This document shows positions 1 through 8,044 of a DNA stretch of 64,000 nt, piece after piece. Origin of the DNA: Algihabitans sp965233705 (GTDB taxonomy: Bacteria > Pseudomonadota > Alphaproteobacteria > Kiloniellales > DSM-21159); the NCBI GenBank assembly GCA_965233705.1, contig CBDDTF010000002.1, positions 62,001 to 126,000 on the forward strand. The letters are read 5' to 3'. The number at the start of each line of letters is the position of its first letter. Positions within the stretch are counted from its first letter, which is position 1. Under the pieces are notes generated by a model. The model saw only the letters and a program-made list of their open reading frames with translations, made no database searches and was not told where the DNA came from. A program made the position numbers and the translations under genes.

Positions 1-269
1 AGCAGCGCCTCGCGGTCGGCGATCGGGATGCGGTAGTAGTCGGGATGGATCTCGCTGAACGGCAGGAAGCCGTGGCGATTGCCGCCGTAGTCGACGAAGG
101 CGGCCTGCAGCGAGGGTTCGACCTTGGTGACCTTCGCCAGGTAGATGTTGCCCTTTAGCTGCGCCTTGGCCGCGGTTTCGTAGTCAAACTCCTCGACCTT
201 CCCGTTGGAGACCACCACGACCCGCGTCTCGTCCGGGTGGGTGGCATCGATCAGCATACGCTTTGCCAT
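1..269 (-). CDS. rne: Ribonuclease E/G family protein, N-terminal part (runs off window)
   Basis: The first 89 codons of an RNase E/G endoribonuclease are visible; the rest lies outside the window. The protein starts MAKRMLIDATHPDETRVVV and continues into the S1 RNA-binding domain, where the segments LKGNIYLAKVTKVEPSLQAA and FVDYGGNRHGFLPFSEIHPD are hallmarks of RNase E. In alphaproteobacteria this enzyme is the core of the RNA degradosome and acts in mRNA decay and rRNA/tRNA processing. The ATG at 267-269 is the only sensible start before the conserved region. The gene is divergent from the amidase at 1193, with a long gap between them. RNase G is possible, but the conserved start and the neighbouring amidase/PBP1A genes favour RNase E. 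Confidence 0.9.
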   Translation of the reverse strand, partial: MAKRMLIDATHPDETRVVVVSNGKVEEFDYETAAKAQLKGNIYLAKVTKVEPSLQAAFVDYGGNRHGFLPFSEIHPDYYRIPIADREAL

Positions 270-1192
270 GAACTCTCGACTCCAGGGCGCGCCCGGCGCC
301 CCGACGCCGGTCTGCGGCAGGACCGCAGCCGGTGGGGGCGGCGCGAGACGCGCGCGATGTTGCGGCGCGGAACGCGCCGGGGGTTGTGCTCGGTTGGGGG
401 GCGCGACTCGCCGAAGCGCGCAGCGGTGCCGGCGCGATGGCGGCAGACCGCAGCGCCGCGCTCGCAAACGCAGCGTTCCGGCTATGAAGCATCTGCCAGC
501 CCATCACCTCGGGCCAAATCCTTACGTCGCTCGTGCTGCCCGGCCGGATCCGCCGCCCGATCATCGGGTGTGCCGCGGACATCGGGACGGACGCCCCGGG
601 TTTCGAACAAGGTGGACCGGCGATCCGACGCCCGCGCCTCGGGCGCCGGCACCGAGCCGATCCGCTCGCGACAACGCCTGCGCCTGCTTCGATTTCTCGG
701 GCGCCGACCGCCGCCGACGAGATCCTCGTGCCCTGCGGCCGGCCACCGTCTCCGCGTCGACACGACCGTCCCCGTTGCAAGAGGAACGCCTGGTTGACGC
801 GGGCGCTGCGACCTCGCCTTTTCCTCCCGGATCGCCGGTCTTCGAGGAAAAGACACCGCAAGCCTCACCATAGGCATTCGCGCCACCGGAAACAACGACA
901 GAATTCATCGGCCGGCGAACGGCGTTTGTGCGGCCCGGCGCCGCCGCGGCGGCGCGCCCTGGCGGCGATTCGACATATCCCGTTACCTGAAGACCGGCGC
1001 GCATCTTTCGGTGACAGCGGACTTTTTTGCGTCGCTGGCGCCGCAAAACCGTTGCGTCGGCAATAGCGGGGCGTGTATTTAAGTCCTGTCAAGGATTCGT
1101 CCCGAATACTTGGCGATTGGCGGCCCTCGCGAGCGCGCAGCCGCGCAGGTCTCGCGCCGGCTCGGGGCCGCCGCCGGGTGGGGAGTCTTCGG
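270..1192. other. Long divergent intergenic region rne / amiC
   Basis: About 920 bases separate the divergent rne and amidase starts. No frame here looks like a conserved protein; the overlapping frames on both strands are arginine/proline/alanine-rich GC shadows. The region probably holds the rne promoter and a long 5' leader; long autoregulatory leaders are known for rne in enterobacteria, and this is only inferred here. An 18-bp perfect palindrome lies at 938-955, and an inverted repeat pairs TTTTGCG (1025-1031) with CGCAAAA (1042-1048). A less GC-rich patch around 1020-1115 is the best place for the amidase promoter. I could not assign promoter boxes with confidence. Confidence 0.5.
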
Positions 1193-2404
1193 GTGCACAA
1201 GCTGCGACGCATGACCGGCGTGCTGACCGCCCTGGCGGTCGCGCTGCTCTGCGCCCTGGCCGCGCCGGCCACCGCCAAGCCGGTGGTGGAGGACGTGCGG
1301 ATCGGCGCCCACCCCGAGTTCACGCGCTTCGTGCTCGAGTTGGATTCCGCGCCGGCCTACCGCGTCTTCGCCCTGGCCGAGCCCTACCGGGTGGTCATCG
1401 ACCTGCCGGAGATCGACTGGCCGCCCCAGGCCTCGGGCCAGGCCGGCGGCCTGATCGGGGACCTGCGCTACGGCCTGTTCACCCCCACCACCAGCCGCGT
1501 GGTGCTCGACCTGACCGGCCCGGCCAGCCTGCGCGAGGTCTTCGTGATCCCGCCGCGCAACGGCAAGGGCTACCGTCTGGTGGTCGACCTGGCGCGCACC
1601 GACCGGGCCAGCTTCCTGGCCCGCGAGCTGGACCGCAGCCTGGTGTCGGAGGAGGAGCTGCCGCTGGTGCGCGCGGCCCTGCCCAGCGCCCCGCCGGTGC
1701 CGAGCGACCCCCGGCCGACGGTGGTGATCGACGCCGGCCACGGCGGCGTCGATCCGGGCGCCATCGGCGTGTCGGGCACCTACGAGAAGAACCTGACGCT
1801 GGACTATGCCGAGGCCCTGCGCCGCAAGCTGGAGGCCAGCGGGCGCTACCGCGTGGTCATGACCCGCGAGGACGACCGCTTCATCCCCCTGCGCGACCGC
1901 TTCCGCGCGGCGGAGCAGGCGCGCGGCGACCTCTTCATCTCGCTGCACGCCAACACCCACCCCTCGGGCCGCATCCGCGGCGCCTCGGTCTACACGCTCT
2001 CGCAAAACGCCTCCGACGCCGAGGCGGCGGCCCTGGCGGCCAAGGAGAACAAGGCCGACGCCCTGGGCGGCGTCGAGCTGAGCCCGCACAGCGACACGGT
2101 CTCGCACATCCTGATCGACCTGATGCAGACCGACACGCTGAACCTGTCGCGCTCCTTCGCCAACATGCTGGTCGACTCCCTGGGCGAGCGGGTGAAGCTG
2201 CTCAAGAACACCCACCGCTCGGCCGGCTTCGCCGTGCTCAAGTCGCCCAGCGTGCCCTCGGTGCTGGTGGAGATCGGCTACATGTCGAACGCCGAGGAGG
2301 AGCGCCAGCTACGCACCGAGGCACACCGCCGCAGGGTGACCGACGGCCTGCTCGCCTCGGTCGAGCGCTTCTTCAAGCTGCAGACGGCCATGCACAGCAA
2401 CTGA
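1193..2404 (+). CDS. amiC: N-acetylmuramoyl-L-alanine amidase (AmiC-like, AMIN plus Amidase_3)
   Basis: A 403-residue periplasmic cell-wall amidase that removes peptide stems from murein during daughter-cell separation. A basic n-region (HKLRR) precedes a hydrophobic signal peptide (TGVLTALAVALLCALAAPATA). An AMIN targeting domain follows at about residues 25-150, then a zinc Amidase_3 domain from about 175. Zinc ligands fit His183 (DAGHGG), Glu198 (YEKN) and His252 (SLHAN); Glu360 in VEIGYMSN is the expected catalytic glutamate. The GTG start is chosen because GGGGAG ends 7 bases upstream and it keeps the positive n-region; ATG 1211 is the alternative. PBP1A follows on the same strand after 274 bases that hold no recognisable gene. 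The amiC-mrcA-prfB order is common in alphaproteobacteria. Confidence 0.92.
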   Translation: MHKLRRMTGVLTALAVALLCALAAPATAKPVVEDVRIGAHPEFTRFVLELDSAPAYRVFALAEPYRVVIDLPEIDWPPQASGQAGGLIGDLRYGLFTPTTSRVVLDLTGPASLREVFVIPPRNGKGYRLVVDLARTDRASFLARELDRSLVSEEELPLVRAALPSAPPVPSDPRPTVVIDAGHGGVDPGAIGVSGTYEKNLTLDYAEALRRKLEASGRYRVVMTREDDRFIPLRDRFRAAEQARGDLFISLHANTHPSGRIRGASVYTLSQNASDAEAAALAAKENKADALGGVELSPHSDTVSHILIDLMQTDTLNLSRSFANMLVDSLGERVKLLKNTHRSAGFAVLKSPSVPSVLVEIGYMSNAEEERQLRTEAHRRRVTDGLLASVERFFKLQTAMHSN

Positions 2405-2678
2405 CGCCGGCGGCGAGCTCTGATGCGCGCTCGCGCCCTCGTCGCGGCGCAGCGGCTCTTGAGGCCCGCCCCCGCAGGCGTCACATTGCCGCCCCAAGCT
2501 GTCGTACACTACCGGGCAGGATGCTTGCGCACCCGCCGGCGGCGCGACGCCGACGGGCGCGCGGGGCCCCCGTCCGAGAGGGACACCGCCGGGGAGGCCG
2601 GGCGTTCGTCAAGGGGGCCGCCCCGGGGCCGGGGCGCGATTGGAGCAGGATCGGGGCAGGGCTGATGGGCCGAGGGCA

Positions 2679-5165
2679 ATGGGCAAGCTTCTGAAGATCA
2701 CCGCGGCGCTGCTGCTCGTCGGGCTGCTGCTGGGCGCCGGCGGCCTGGCCTTCGGCGTCTATCACTTCTCCAAGGGCCTGCCGGCGCACGAACAGCTCGC
2801 CGACTACAGCCCGCCGATGGTCACCCGCGTGCACGCCAACGACGGCCGCCTGCTGGCCGAGTACGCCACGGAAAAGCGCGTCTTCGTGCCGATCGAGGCG
2901 ATCCCCGAGCGGGTCAAGGCGGCCTTCATCTCCGCCGAGGACCAGAACTTCTACGCGCACCCGGGCATCGACCTGGTGGCGCTGCTGCGCGCGGTGGTGA
3001 CCAACCTGCGCCAGCTCGGCAGCGACCGCCGGCCGGTCGGTGCCTCGACCATCACCCAGCAGGTGGCCAAGAACTTCCTGCTGACCAACGAGGTCTCGAT
3101 CGAGCGCAAGGTGAAGGAGGCGATCCTCTCCTTCCGCATCGAGCAGACCTTCCCCAAGGACAAGATCCTCGAGCTCTATCTCAACGAGATCTATCTGGGA
3201 CTCGGGTCCTACGGCGTGGCGGCGGCGTCGCTGAACTACTTCGACAAGTCGCTGGACGAGCTGACCACCGCCGAGGCCGCCTACCTGGCCGCCCTGCCCA
3301 AGGCGCCGAACAACTACCACCCCACCCGCCGGACCGAGGCCGCGGTCGACCGGCGCAACTGGGTCATCTCGCGCCTGCGCGAGGACGGCGCAATCGACGC
3401 CGCCGAGGCCGAGGCGGCGCGCGCCGAGCCGCTGACCGTCTCGCGCCGGAGCGAGACCCGCACGGCCCAGGCCGACTACTTCGCCGAGGAGGTGCGCCGC
3501 GAGCTGGCCCAGGTCTTCGGCGACGCCGGCCTCTACGAGGGCGGGCTGTCGGTGCGCACCACCGTCGACCCGCAGCTCCAGGCGCTCGCCGACCGCAGCC
3601 TGCGCGCCGGGCTGATCGCCTACGACCGGCGCCACGGCTACCGCGGGCCGGTCGGCCGGCTGGAGCCGCTCGGCGAGGACTGGGCGGCGCGCCTGGCCGA
3701 GACCGAGGTCCCGGCCGGCGCGGCGGCCGAGGGCTGGCGACTCGCCGTCGTGCTGGAGCTGGACGCGACGGCCGCGCGCATCGGCCTGCCCGACGGCAGC
3801 CAGGGCGAGATCGCCCTGTCGGCGCTGGAGTGGGCGCGCCCGCCGGCCGAGGGCCAGCGGGTCGGCCGGGCACCGCGCGCGCCCGCCGACGTCTTCGCGC
3901 GCGGCGATCTGGTGCTGGTCGAGCCGCTGCCGGTCGAGGAGGGCGCCGAGCCGCCGGCCGTGACCGCCTACGGCCTGCGCCAGGTCCCCGAGGTCCAGGG
4001 CGCGCTGGTCGCGCTCGATCCCCACACCGGGCGCGTGCTGGCGATGAGCGGCGGCTATTCGGCCGAGATCAGCGAGTTCAACCGCGCCACCCAGGCCCGC
4101 CGGCAGCCCGGCTCGGCCTTCAAGCCCTTCGTCTACCTCTCGGCGCTGGACAACGGCTTCACGCCGACCTCGATCATCCTCGACGCGCCGATCACCATCG
4201 ACCAGGGCCCCGGCCTGCCGAAATGGAAGCCGGCCAACTACACCAAGGAGTTCTACGGGCCGACCACCCTGCGGATCGGGGTGGAGAAGTCGCGCAACCT
4301 GATGACCGTGCGCCTGGCCGACGCCGTCGGCATGGAGGTGGTCGCCGACTACGCCGAGCGCTTCGGCATCGTCGACGATCTGGAGGAGGTGCTGGCCATG
4401 GCGCTGGGCTCCGGCGAGACCACGGCGCTGCGCCTGACGGCCGCCTATGCCATGCTGGTCAACGGCGGCAAGCGAATCGAGCCGACCCTGGTCGACCGCG
4501 TCCAGGGCCGCTACGGCGAGACGCTGTTCCGCCACGACCGGCGCGGCTGCCCCGACTGCGGCCGCCAGGTCTGGAGCGGACAGGCGCCGCCGCGCCTGCC
4601 CGACACGCGCCCGCAGATCGCCGACCCGCGCAGCGCCTACCAGATGGTCTCGATCCTGGAGGGCGTGATCCAGCGCGGCACCGGCGTGCGGGCGCGCGAG
4701 ATCGGCAAGCCGCTGGCCGGCAAGACCGGCACCACCAACGACTATCGCGACGCCTGGTTCGTCGGCTTCTCGCCGGACCTGGCGGTCGGCGTCTACGTCG
4801 GCTTCGACGAGCCCAAGACCCTGGGCCCGCGCGAGGCCGGCAGCCGCGTCGCGCTGCCGATCTGGAAGGACTTCATGGCCGCCGCCCTGGCCGACGCGCC
4901 GGCCACGCCCTTTCGCATGCCCGACGGCATCCGCCTGATGCGCGTGGTCCACGACACCGGCCGGCCGGCCGCCCCCGGCGACAACGGCGTGATCTGGGAA
5001 GCCTTCAAGCCGGGCGAGGAGCCGCGGCGGCGCGACAGCGGCCCGGAGACCGGCCGCTCGGGCCTGGGCACACCAAACGTCGGCGGCCAGACGGCTGGCG
5101 GCGGCCTGGCGCCGCAGCCCTCCGCGCCGCAGGCGCCGAGCACCAGCGGCTCGGGGCTCTATTAG
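2679..5165 (+). CDS. mrcA: Penicillin-binding protein 1A (bifunctional transglycosylase/transpeptidase)
   Basis: An 828-residue class A PBP that polymerises lipid II and cross-links peptidoglycan in the periplasm. One membrane anchor at about residues 5-30 is followed by a GT51 domain, with catalytic Glu87 in SAEDQNFY and the signature GASTITQQVAKNFLL. An OB-like insert follows. The transpeptidase domain carries Ser479 (SAFK), Ser538/Asn540 (SRN) and Lys682 (KTGTT). The C-terminus is a low-complexity Pro/Gly/Ser tail. ATG 2679 puts the anchor at the N-terminus; its purine-rich stretch is very close, and an in-frame TTG at 2640 is the alternative. The stop codon is the first three bases of a 64-bp palindromic element. 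The expected partner functions are encoded by the upstream amidase and downstream prfB neighbourhood seen in relatives. Confidence 0.95.
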   Translation: MGKLLKITAALLLVGLLLGAGGLAFGVYHFSKGLPAHEQLADYSPPMVTRVHANDGRLLAEYATEKRVFVPIEAIPERVKAAFISAEDQNFYAHPGIDLVALLRAVVTNLRQLGSDRRPVGASTITQQVAKNFLLTNEVSIERKVKEAILSFRIEQTFPKDKILELYLNEIYLGLGSYGVAAASLNYFDKSLDELTTAEAAYLAALPKAPNNYHPTRRTEAAVDRRNWVISRLREDGAIDAAEAEAARAEPLTVSRRSETRTAQADYFAEEVRRELAQVFGDAGLYEGGLSVRTTVDPQLQALADRSLRAGLIAYDRRHGYRGPVGRLEPLGEDWAARLAETEVPAGAAAEGWRLAVVLELDATAARIGLPDGSQGEIALSALEWARPPAEGQRVGRAPRAPADVFARGDLVLVEPLPVEEGAEPPAVTAYGLRQVPEVQGALVALDPHTGRVLAMSGGYSAEISEFNRATQARRQPGSAFKPFVYLSALDNGFTPTSIILDAPITIDQGPGLPKWKPANYTKEFYGPTTLRIGVEKSRNLMTVRLADAVGMEVVADYAERFGIVDDLEEVLAMALGSGETTALRLTAAYAMLVNGGKRIEPTLVDRVQGRYGETLFRHDRRGCPDCGRQVWSGQAPPRLPDTRPQIADPRSAYQMVSILEGVIQRGTGVRAREIGKPLAGKTGTTNDYRDAWFVGFSPDLAVGVYVGFDEPKTLGPREAGSRVALPIWKDFMAAALADAPATPFRMPDGIRLMRVVHDTGRPAAPGDNGVIWEAFKPGEEPRRRDSGPETGRSGLGTPNVGGQTAGGGLAPQPSAPQAPSTSGSGLY

Positions 5166-5226
5166 AGCAGATGCCGACCCGAAAAGATCGCGACGCGCTC
5201 CCTTCAGGTCGGCTGAAGCTGCTCTA
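5163..5226. repeat. REP-like nested inverted repeat at the mrcA stop codon
   Basis: The outer arms TAGAGCAG (5163-5170) and CTGCTCTA (5219-5226) are perfectly complementary. The inner arms GCCGACC (5173-5179) and GGTCGGC (5207-5213) are also perfect, with a 27-base loop. No T tract follows, so an intrinsic terminator is unlikely. Elements with a TAGAGCA terminal motif resemble dispersed palindromes of alphaproteobacterial genomes. I found no second copy in this window. Confidence 0.6.
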
Positions 5227-5327
5227 CCACATTAACGCCCGGCGCGGCACCGCCGCTCCGGCGGCGCACCAGCAGGAGCCGGGCCGGTCGCGCCGGGCCG
5301 GCCACAACGGCGGGCCGGCTACAAACC

Positions 5328-5356
5328 TTGTCCCGGCCCGGCCCGGCTGGCTATAT
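5328..5356 (+). promoter_or_regulatory. Predicted housekeeping promoter of prfB
   Basis: TTGTCC (5328-5333, preceded by C), a 17-base spacer and CTATAT (5351-5356) closely match the alphaproteobacterial CTTGAC-N17-CTATAT pattern. The prfB ATG lies 61 bases past the -10 box, with AGGAGG at 5401-5406. Confidence 0.65.
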
Positions 5357-5417
5357 CGGGAGGCCGGCCGAGGCCGGACGAACCGCACCGCGAGACAGGC
5401 AGGAGGACGCGCCGCCC

Positions 5418-6546
5418 ATGCGCGCCGAGACGCAAGCAACGGTCGACTCGATCCGTGAGTCGATGGCGTTGCTGAGGAGGCATCTTTGACTGGGATCAGG
5501 CTCTCAAGCGGCTCGAGGAGCTGAACGCCCTCGCCGAGGACCCCGAGCTCTGGAACGACCCGGACCGCGCCCAGGCGCTGATGCGCGAGCGCGCGGCCCT
5601 GGCCGGCCAGATCGAGCGCACCCAGGGCATGCAGCAGCGCCTGGACGACGCCCTGACCCTGATCGAGCTGGGCGAGGCCGAGGCGGACGCGGACTCCGTC
5701 ACCGAGGCCGAGGCCGAGCTGGACCGCCTGAAGGTCGAGGCCGACAAGGCAGAGATCGAGAGCCTGCTGTCCGGCGAGGCCGACGCCAACGACGCCTATC
5801 TGGAGGTCAACGCCGGCGCCGGCGGCACCGAGGCCCAGGACTGGGCCGAGATGCTGCTGCGCATGTACCTGCGCTGGGCCGAACGGCAGGGCTACAAGAT
5901 CGAGTGGATCGAGGAGAGCGGCGGCGAGGAGGCCGGGCTCAAGTCGGCCACGGTGCGCATCCTGGGGCACAACGCCTACGGCTGGCTGAAGGCGGAGAGC
6001 GGCGTGCACCGCCTGGTGCGCATCTCGCCCTTCGATTCCCAGTCGCGGCGCCACACCTCCTTCGCCAGCGTCTGGGTCTATCCGGTGATCGACGACGCCA
6101 TCGAGGTGGAGATCGAGGACAAGGACCTGCGCATCGATACCTACCGCGCCTCCGGCGCCGGCGGCCAGCACGTCAACCGGACCGACTCGGCCGTGCGCAT
6201 CACCCACCAGCCCACCGGCATCGTGGTGCAGTGCCAGAACGACCGCTCGCAGCACAAGAACCGCGCCACCGCCATGGCGATGCTGAAGGCGCGGCTCTAC
6301 GAGCATGAGCTGAAGCGGCGCGAGGCCGAGGCCCAGGCGACCGAGGACGCCAAGACCGACATCGGCTGGGGCCATCAGATCCGCTCCTACGTCCTGCACC
6401 CCTACCAGATGGTCAAGGACCTGCGCACCGGCGTGGAGAAGACCAACTCGAAGGCGGTGCTGGACGGCGACATCGACGACTATCTGGAGGCGGCCCTGGC
6501 GGCCAAGGTCGGCGGCCTGGAGTCCGACGAGGCGGCCTCCGCCTGA
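5418..6546 (+). CDS. prfB: Peptide chain release factor 2 (programmed +1 frameshift)
   Basis: RF2 recognises UGA and UAA stop codons and triggers peptide release. It is encoded in two frames: 5418-5486 (23 codons) and 5488-6546, which join to a 375-residue protein after a +1 slip at the in-frame TGA (5487-5489). The tripeptide anticodon SPF is at 203-205 and the catalytic GGQ at 248-250 (SGAGGQHVNRTDSAVR). The N-terminal coiled region WDQALKRLEELNALAEDP is typical. Without the frameshift only a 23-residue peptide would be made, so the interruption is regulatory and not a pseudogene. A strong promoter and AGGAGG lie upstream. A degenerate beta-lactamase-fold gene follows 32 bases downstream on the same strand and may be co-transcribed. 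Confidence 0.96.
5475..5489 (+). promoter_or_regulatory. Programmed +1 frameshift signal of prfB
   Basis: The sequence AGG AGG CAT CTT TGA is followed by C. An internal Shine-Dalgarno-like AGGAGG (5475-5480) lies 3 bases before the CTT slip codon and UGA stop, the classical autoregulatory arrangement: slow decoding of UGA when RF2 is scarce promotes a +1 shift on CTT. Confidence 0.93.
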
Positions 6547-6578
6547 CCGTCCGTCCCACGCGCGAGGAGGTCCCCGCG

Positions 6579-7193
6579 ATGCGCGAGATCCTGCCCGGCA
6601 TCCACATCTGGTCGAAGCTCTCGCCGCCGCACGGCTACGACTTCAACGGCTACCTGATCGAGCTGGCGGAGACCGAGGTCGGCGGCAACCTGGTGATCGA
6701 CCCGGTCGAGCCGGAGCCGGCGGAGCTGGAGGCGATCGCCGCCAAGGGCGTGGCGCTGATCCTGCTGACCAACCGCAACCACGGGCGCGCCGCCAACCGC
6801 CTGCGCGAGGCCACCGGCGCCAAGGTGCTGATCAACCCGGCCGACCGCCCCCACGCCGAGGCGCAGGGGATCGCCGTCGACGGCGCGCTGCTGGTCGGCG
6901 CCACCTTCGGGCCGCTGCAGGCGGTCGACGCCGCCGGCAAGTCGCCCGGCGAGGTGGCGCTCTATTGGCCGGAGCGCCGGCTGCTCTGCGTCGGCGACGC
7001 GGTGATCGGCTGGCCGGCGGGCGCCTGCAAGCTGCTGCCGGAGGACAAGCTGGACGACCCCGCGCAGCTCCGCGCCTCGGTGGCGGGGCTGGCCGAGCTG
7101 GAGGTCGAGACGCTGCTGCCCTGCGACGGCGTGCCGATTCTGGAGGACGCCGGCGCGCCGCTGCGCGCCCTGGCGGCCCGCTCGGCGGCCTGA
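6579..7193 (+). CDS. Degenerate metallo-beta-lactamase-fold protein
   Basis: A 204-residue soluble protein of unknown role. The order of elements (NGYLIE strand; LVIDPV; LILLTNRNHGRAANRLREA; LLCVGDAVIG; TLLPCDGVPI) follows the metallo-beta-lactamase hydrolase fold. However, the usual metal motif HxHxDH is replaced by NRNHGR, and the later His positions read GDAV and CDGVP. It therefore probably does not bind the canonical two-zinc site; a non-enzymatic or altered-metal role is possible. The ATG has an excellent GAGGAGG 8 bases upstream. It sits 32 bases after prfB and converges on the small membrane gene at 7249, separated by a perfect hairpin. The fold assignment is fairly secure; the function is not known. 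Confidence 0.7.
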   Translation: MREILPGIHIWSKLSPPHGYDFNGYLIELAETEVGGNLVIDPVEPEPAELEAIAAKGVALILLTNRNHGRAANRLREATGAKVLINPADRPHAEAQGIAVDGALLVGATFGPLQAVDAAGKSPGEVALYWPERRLLCVGDAVIGWPAGACKLLPEDKLDDPAQLRASVAGLAELEVETLLPCDGVPILEDAGAPLRALAARSAA

Positions 7194-7223
7194 CGGCCCG
7201 CGCGCCGCGCCAACCGCCCCCGC

Positions 7224-7248
7224 GCCCCGGCCGCCGCCCGGCCGGGGC
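7224..7248. terminator. Hairpin between convergent genes (possible bidirectional terminator)
   Basis: A perfect 10-bp stem pairs GCCCCGGCCG (7224-7233) with CGGCCGGGGC (7239-7248) around a 5-base loop, ending exactly at the stop codon of the minus-strand gene. There is no T tract, so it may stabilise 3' ends or act with Rho. Confidence 0.45.
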
Positions 7249-7575
7249 TCAGCTTCCGAACATGCGCTTCTTGGTCGGCGGCGGCCCCTTGCGGCGGGTC
7301 ACCGCGACGAGCAGGACGCCGAGCGCGAACAGCACCGGCGCGGCCGGCAGCAGCAGGATCGGGAAGATCACGTCCTGCCACAGCGGCGCCCAGACGTGGC
7401 GCTCGATGGCCGGCTGCAGGACCGCCAGGCTGTTGCGGTCGATCGCCGCCCAGACCTCGCCGAGCGGGCGCAGCATGAAGCGGTCGAGGGTCAGGTAGGT
7501 CCAGAGGTCGCCCGCGAAGACGACCAGACCGAAGAAGACCAGCAACCAGCCGAGCACGTGGAAAACCAAGCGCAT
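7249..7575 (-). CDS. Small two-helix membrane protein of unknown function
   Basis: A 108-residue protein with two clear membrane helices (FHVLGWLLVFFGLVVFAGDL near the N-terminus and FPILLLPAAPVLFALGVLLV near the C-terminus). They are separated by a roughly 40-residue loop with LTLDRFMLRPLGEVWAAIDRN, and the protein ends in a basic tail (TRRKGPPPTKKRMFGS). No named family is recognised. ATG 7575 is chosen because it places the first helix directly at the N-terminus; the frame is open further upstream, but that extension is arginine/proline-rich GC shadow and includes short 12-bp repeats (7633-7656). It converges with the beta-lactamase-fold gene. Confidence 0.6.
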   Translation of the reverse strand: MRLVFHVLGWLLVFFGLVVFAGDLWTYLTLDRFMLRPLGEVWAAIDRNSLAVLQPAIERHVWAPLWQDVIFPILLLPAAPVLFALGVLLVAVTRRKGPPPTKKRMFGS

Positions 7576-7722
7576 GGCCCGCAAAGTGGCGCAGCCGGAT
7601 GGCAAGAGCAAGGCAGGAAAGCGCCCCCGCCGCTGCCGGGCGACCTGCCGGGTGACCTGCCGCTCGGCCGGCCCGGTGACGCGCCCCCGACCCGCCGCGC
7701 GCGGCGCAGGCCAAGTTGAGCA

Positions 7723-7750
7723 TTGCATCGGCGCCCCAGCTTCGCTACCT
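7723..7750 (+). promoter_or_regulatory. Candidate tRNA-Ser promoter
   Basis: TTGCAT (7723-7728), 16 bases, then CTACCT (7745-7750). The -10 matches four of six bases of the alphaproteobacterial CTATAT, and the expected start site would lie just before the tRNA 5' end at 7766. Confidence 0.4.
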
Positions 7751-7765
7751 AGACGCCCCGATGCG

Positions 7766-7856
7766 GGTGAGGTGGCCGAGTGGTTGAAGGCGCACGCCTG
7801 GAACGCGTGTAAGGGTTAACAGCCCTTCGAGGGTTCGAATCCCTCCCTCACCGCCA
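7766..7856 (+). tRNA. tRNA-Ser (anticodon GGA)
   Basis: A complete 91-base class II tRNA. The acceptor strand GGTGAGG (7766-7772) pairs with CCTCACC (7846-7852); the discriminator is G at 7853 and CCA is encoded (7854-7856). The anticodon stem CACGC/GCGTG encloses loop CTGGAAC, with anticodon GGA at 7800-7802 reading UCC and UCU. A long variable arm and a TTCGAAT T-loop within GAGGG/CCCTC confirm a serine tRNA. No phage or integrase gene is attached to its 3' end. Confidence 0.97.
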
Positions 7857-8044
7857 CTTCTTCTTAGCGGGCCGCCGCCACGCCACCCCGACCCGCTGGC
7901 GCCGGGTTCGAACTTCGTCTCGCACGGCCCGCCACTGCTCCGCCGCGGGTGGCCGCTTCGCCGGACCGCCCAGATCAGCAGCCGCTCTGGACCACCACCG
8001 GACGCCGATGCAGCCTGACGCCCCCCCCCGTCGGTCGGGCGCGC

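Noticed and set aside
938..955. 18-bp perfect palindrome in the rne/amiC gap
   Set aside because: Only G and C bases are involved; such palindromes are frequent by chance at this composition and no partner signal is present.
1052..1081. Possible amidase promoter TTGCGT with TATTTA about 18 bases downstream
   Set aside because: Both boxes match consensus poorly and no supporting element was found, so it was not listed as a feature.
7766..8044. tRNA-Ser as an integration site for a genomic island
   Set aside because: No integrase, direct repeat of the tRNA 3' end or phage gene follows; the downstream genes have the same composition as the rest.
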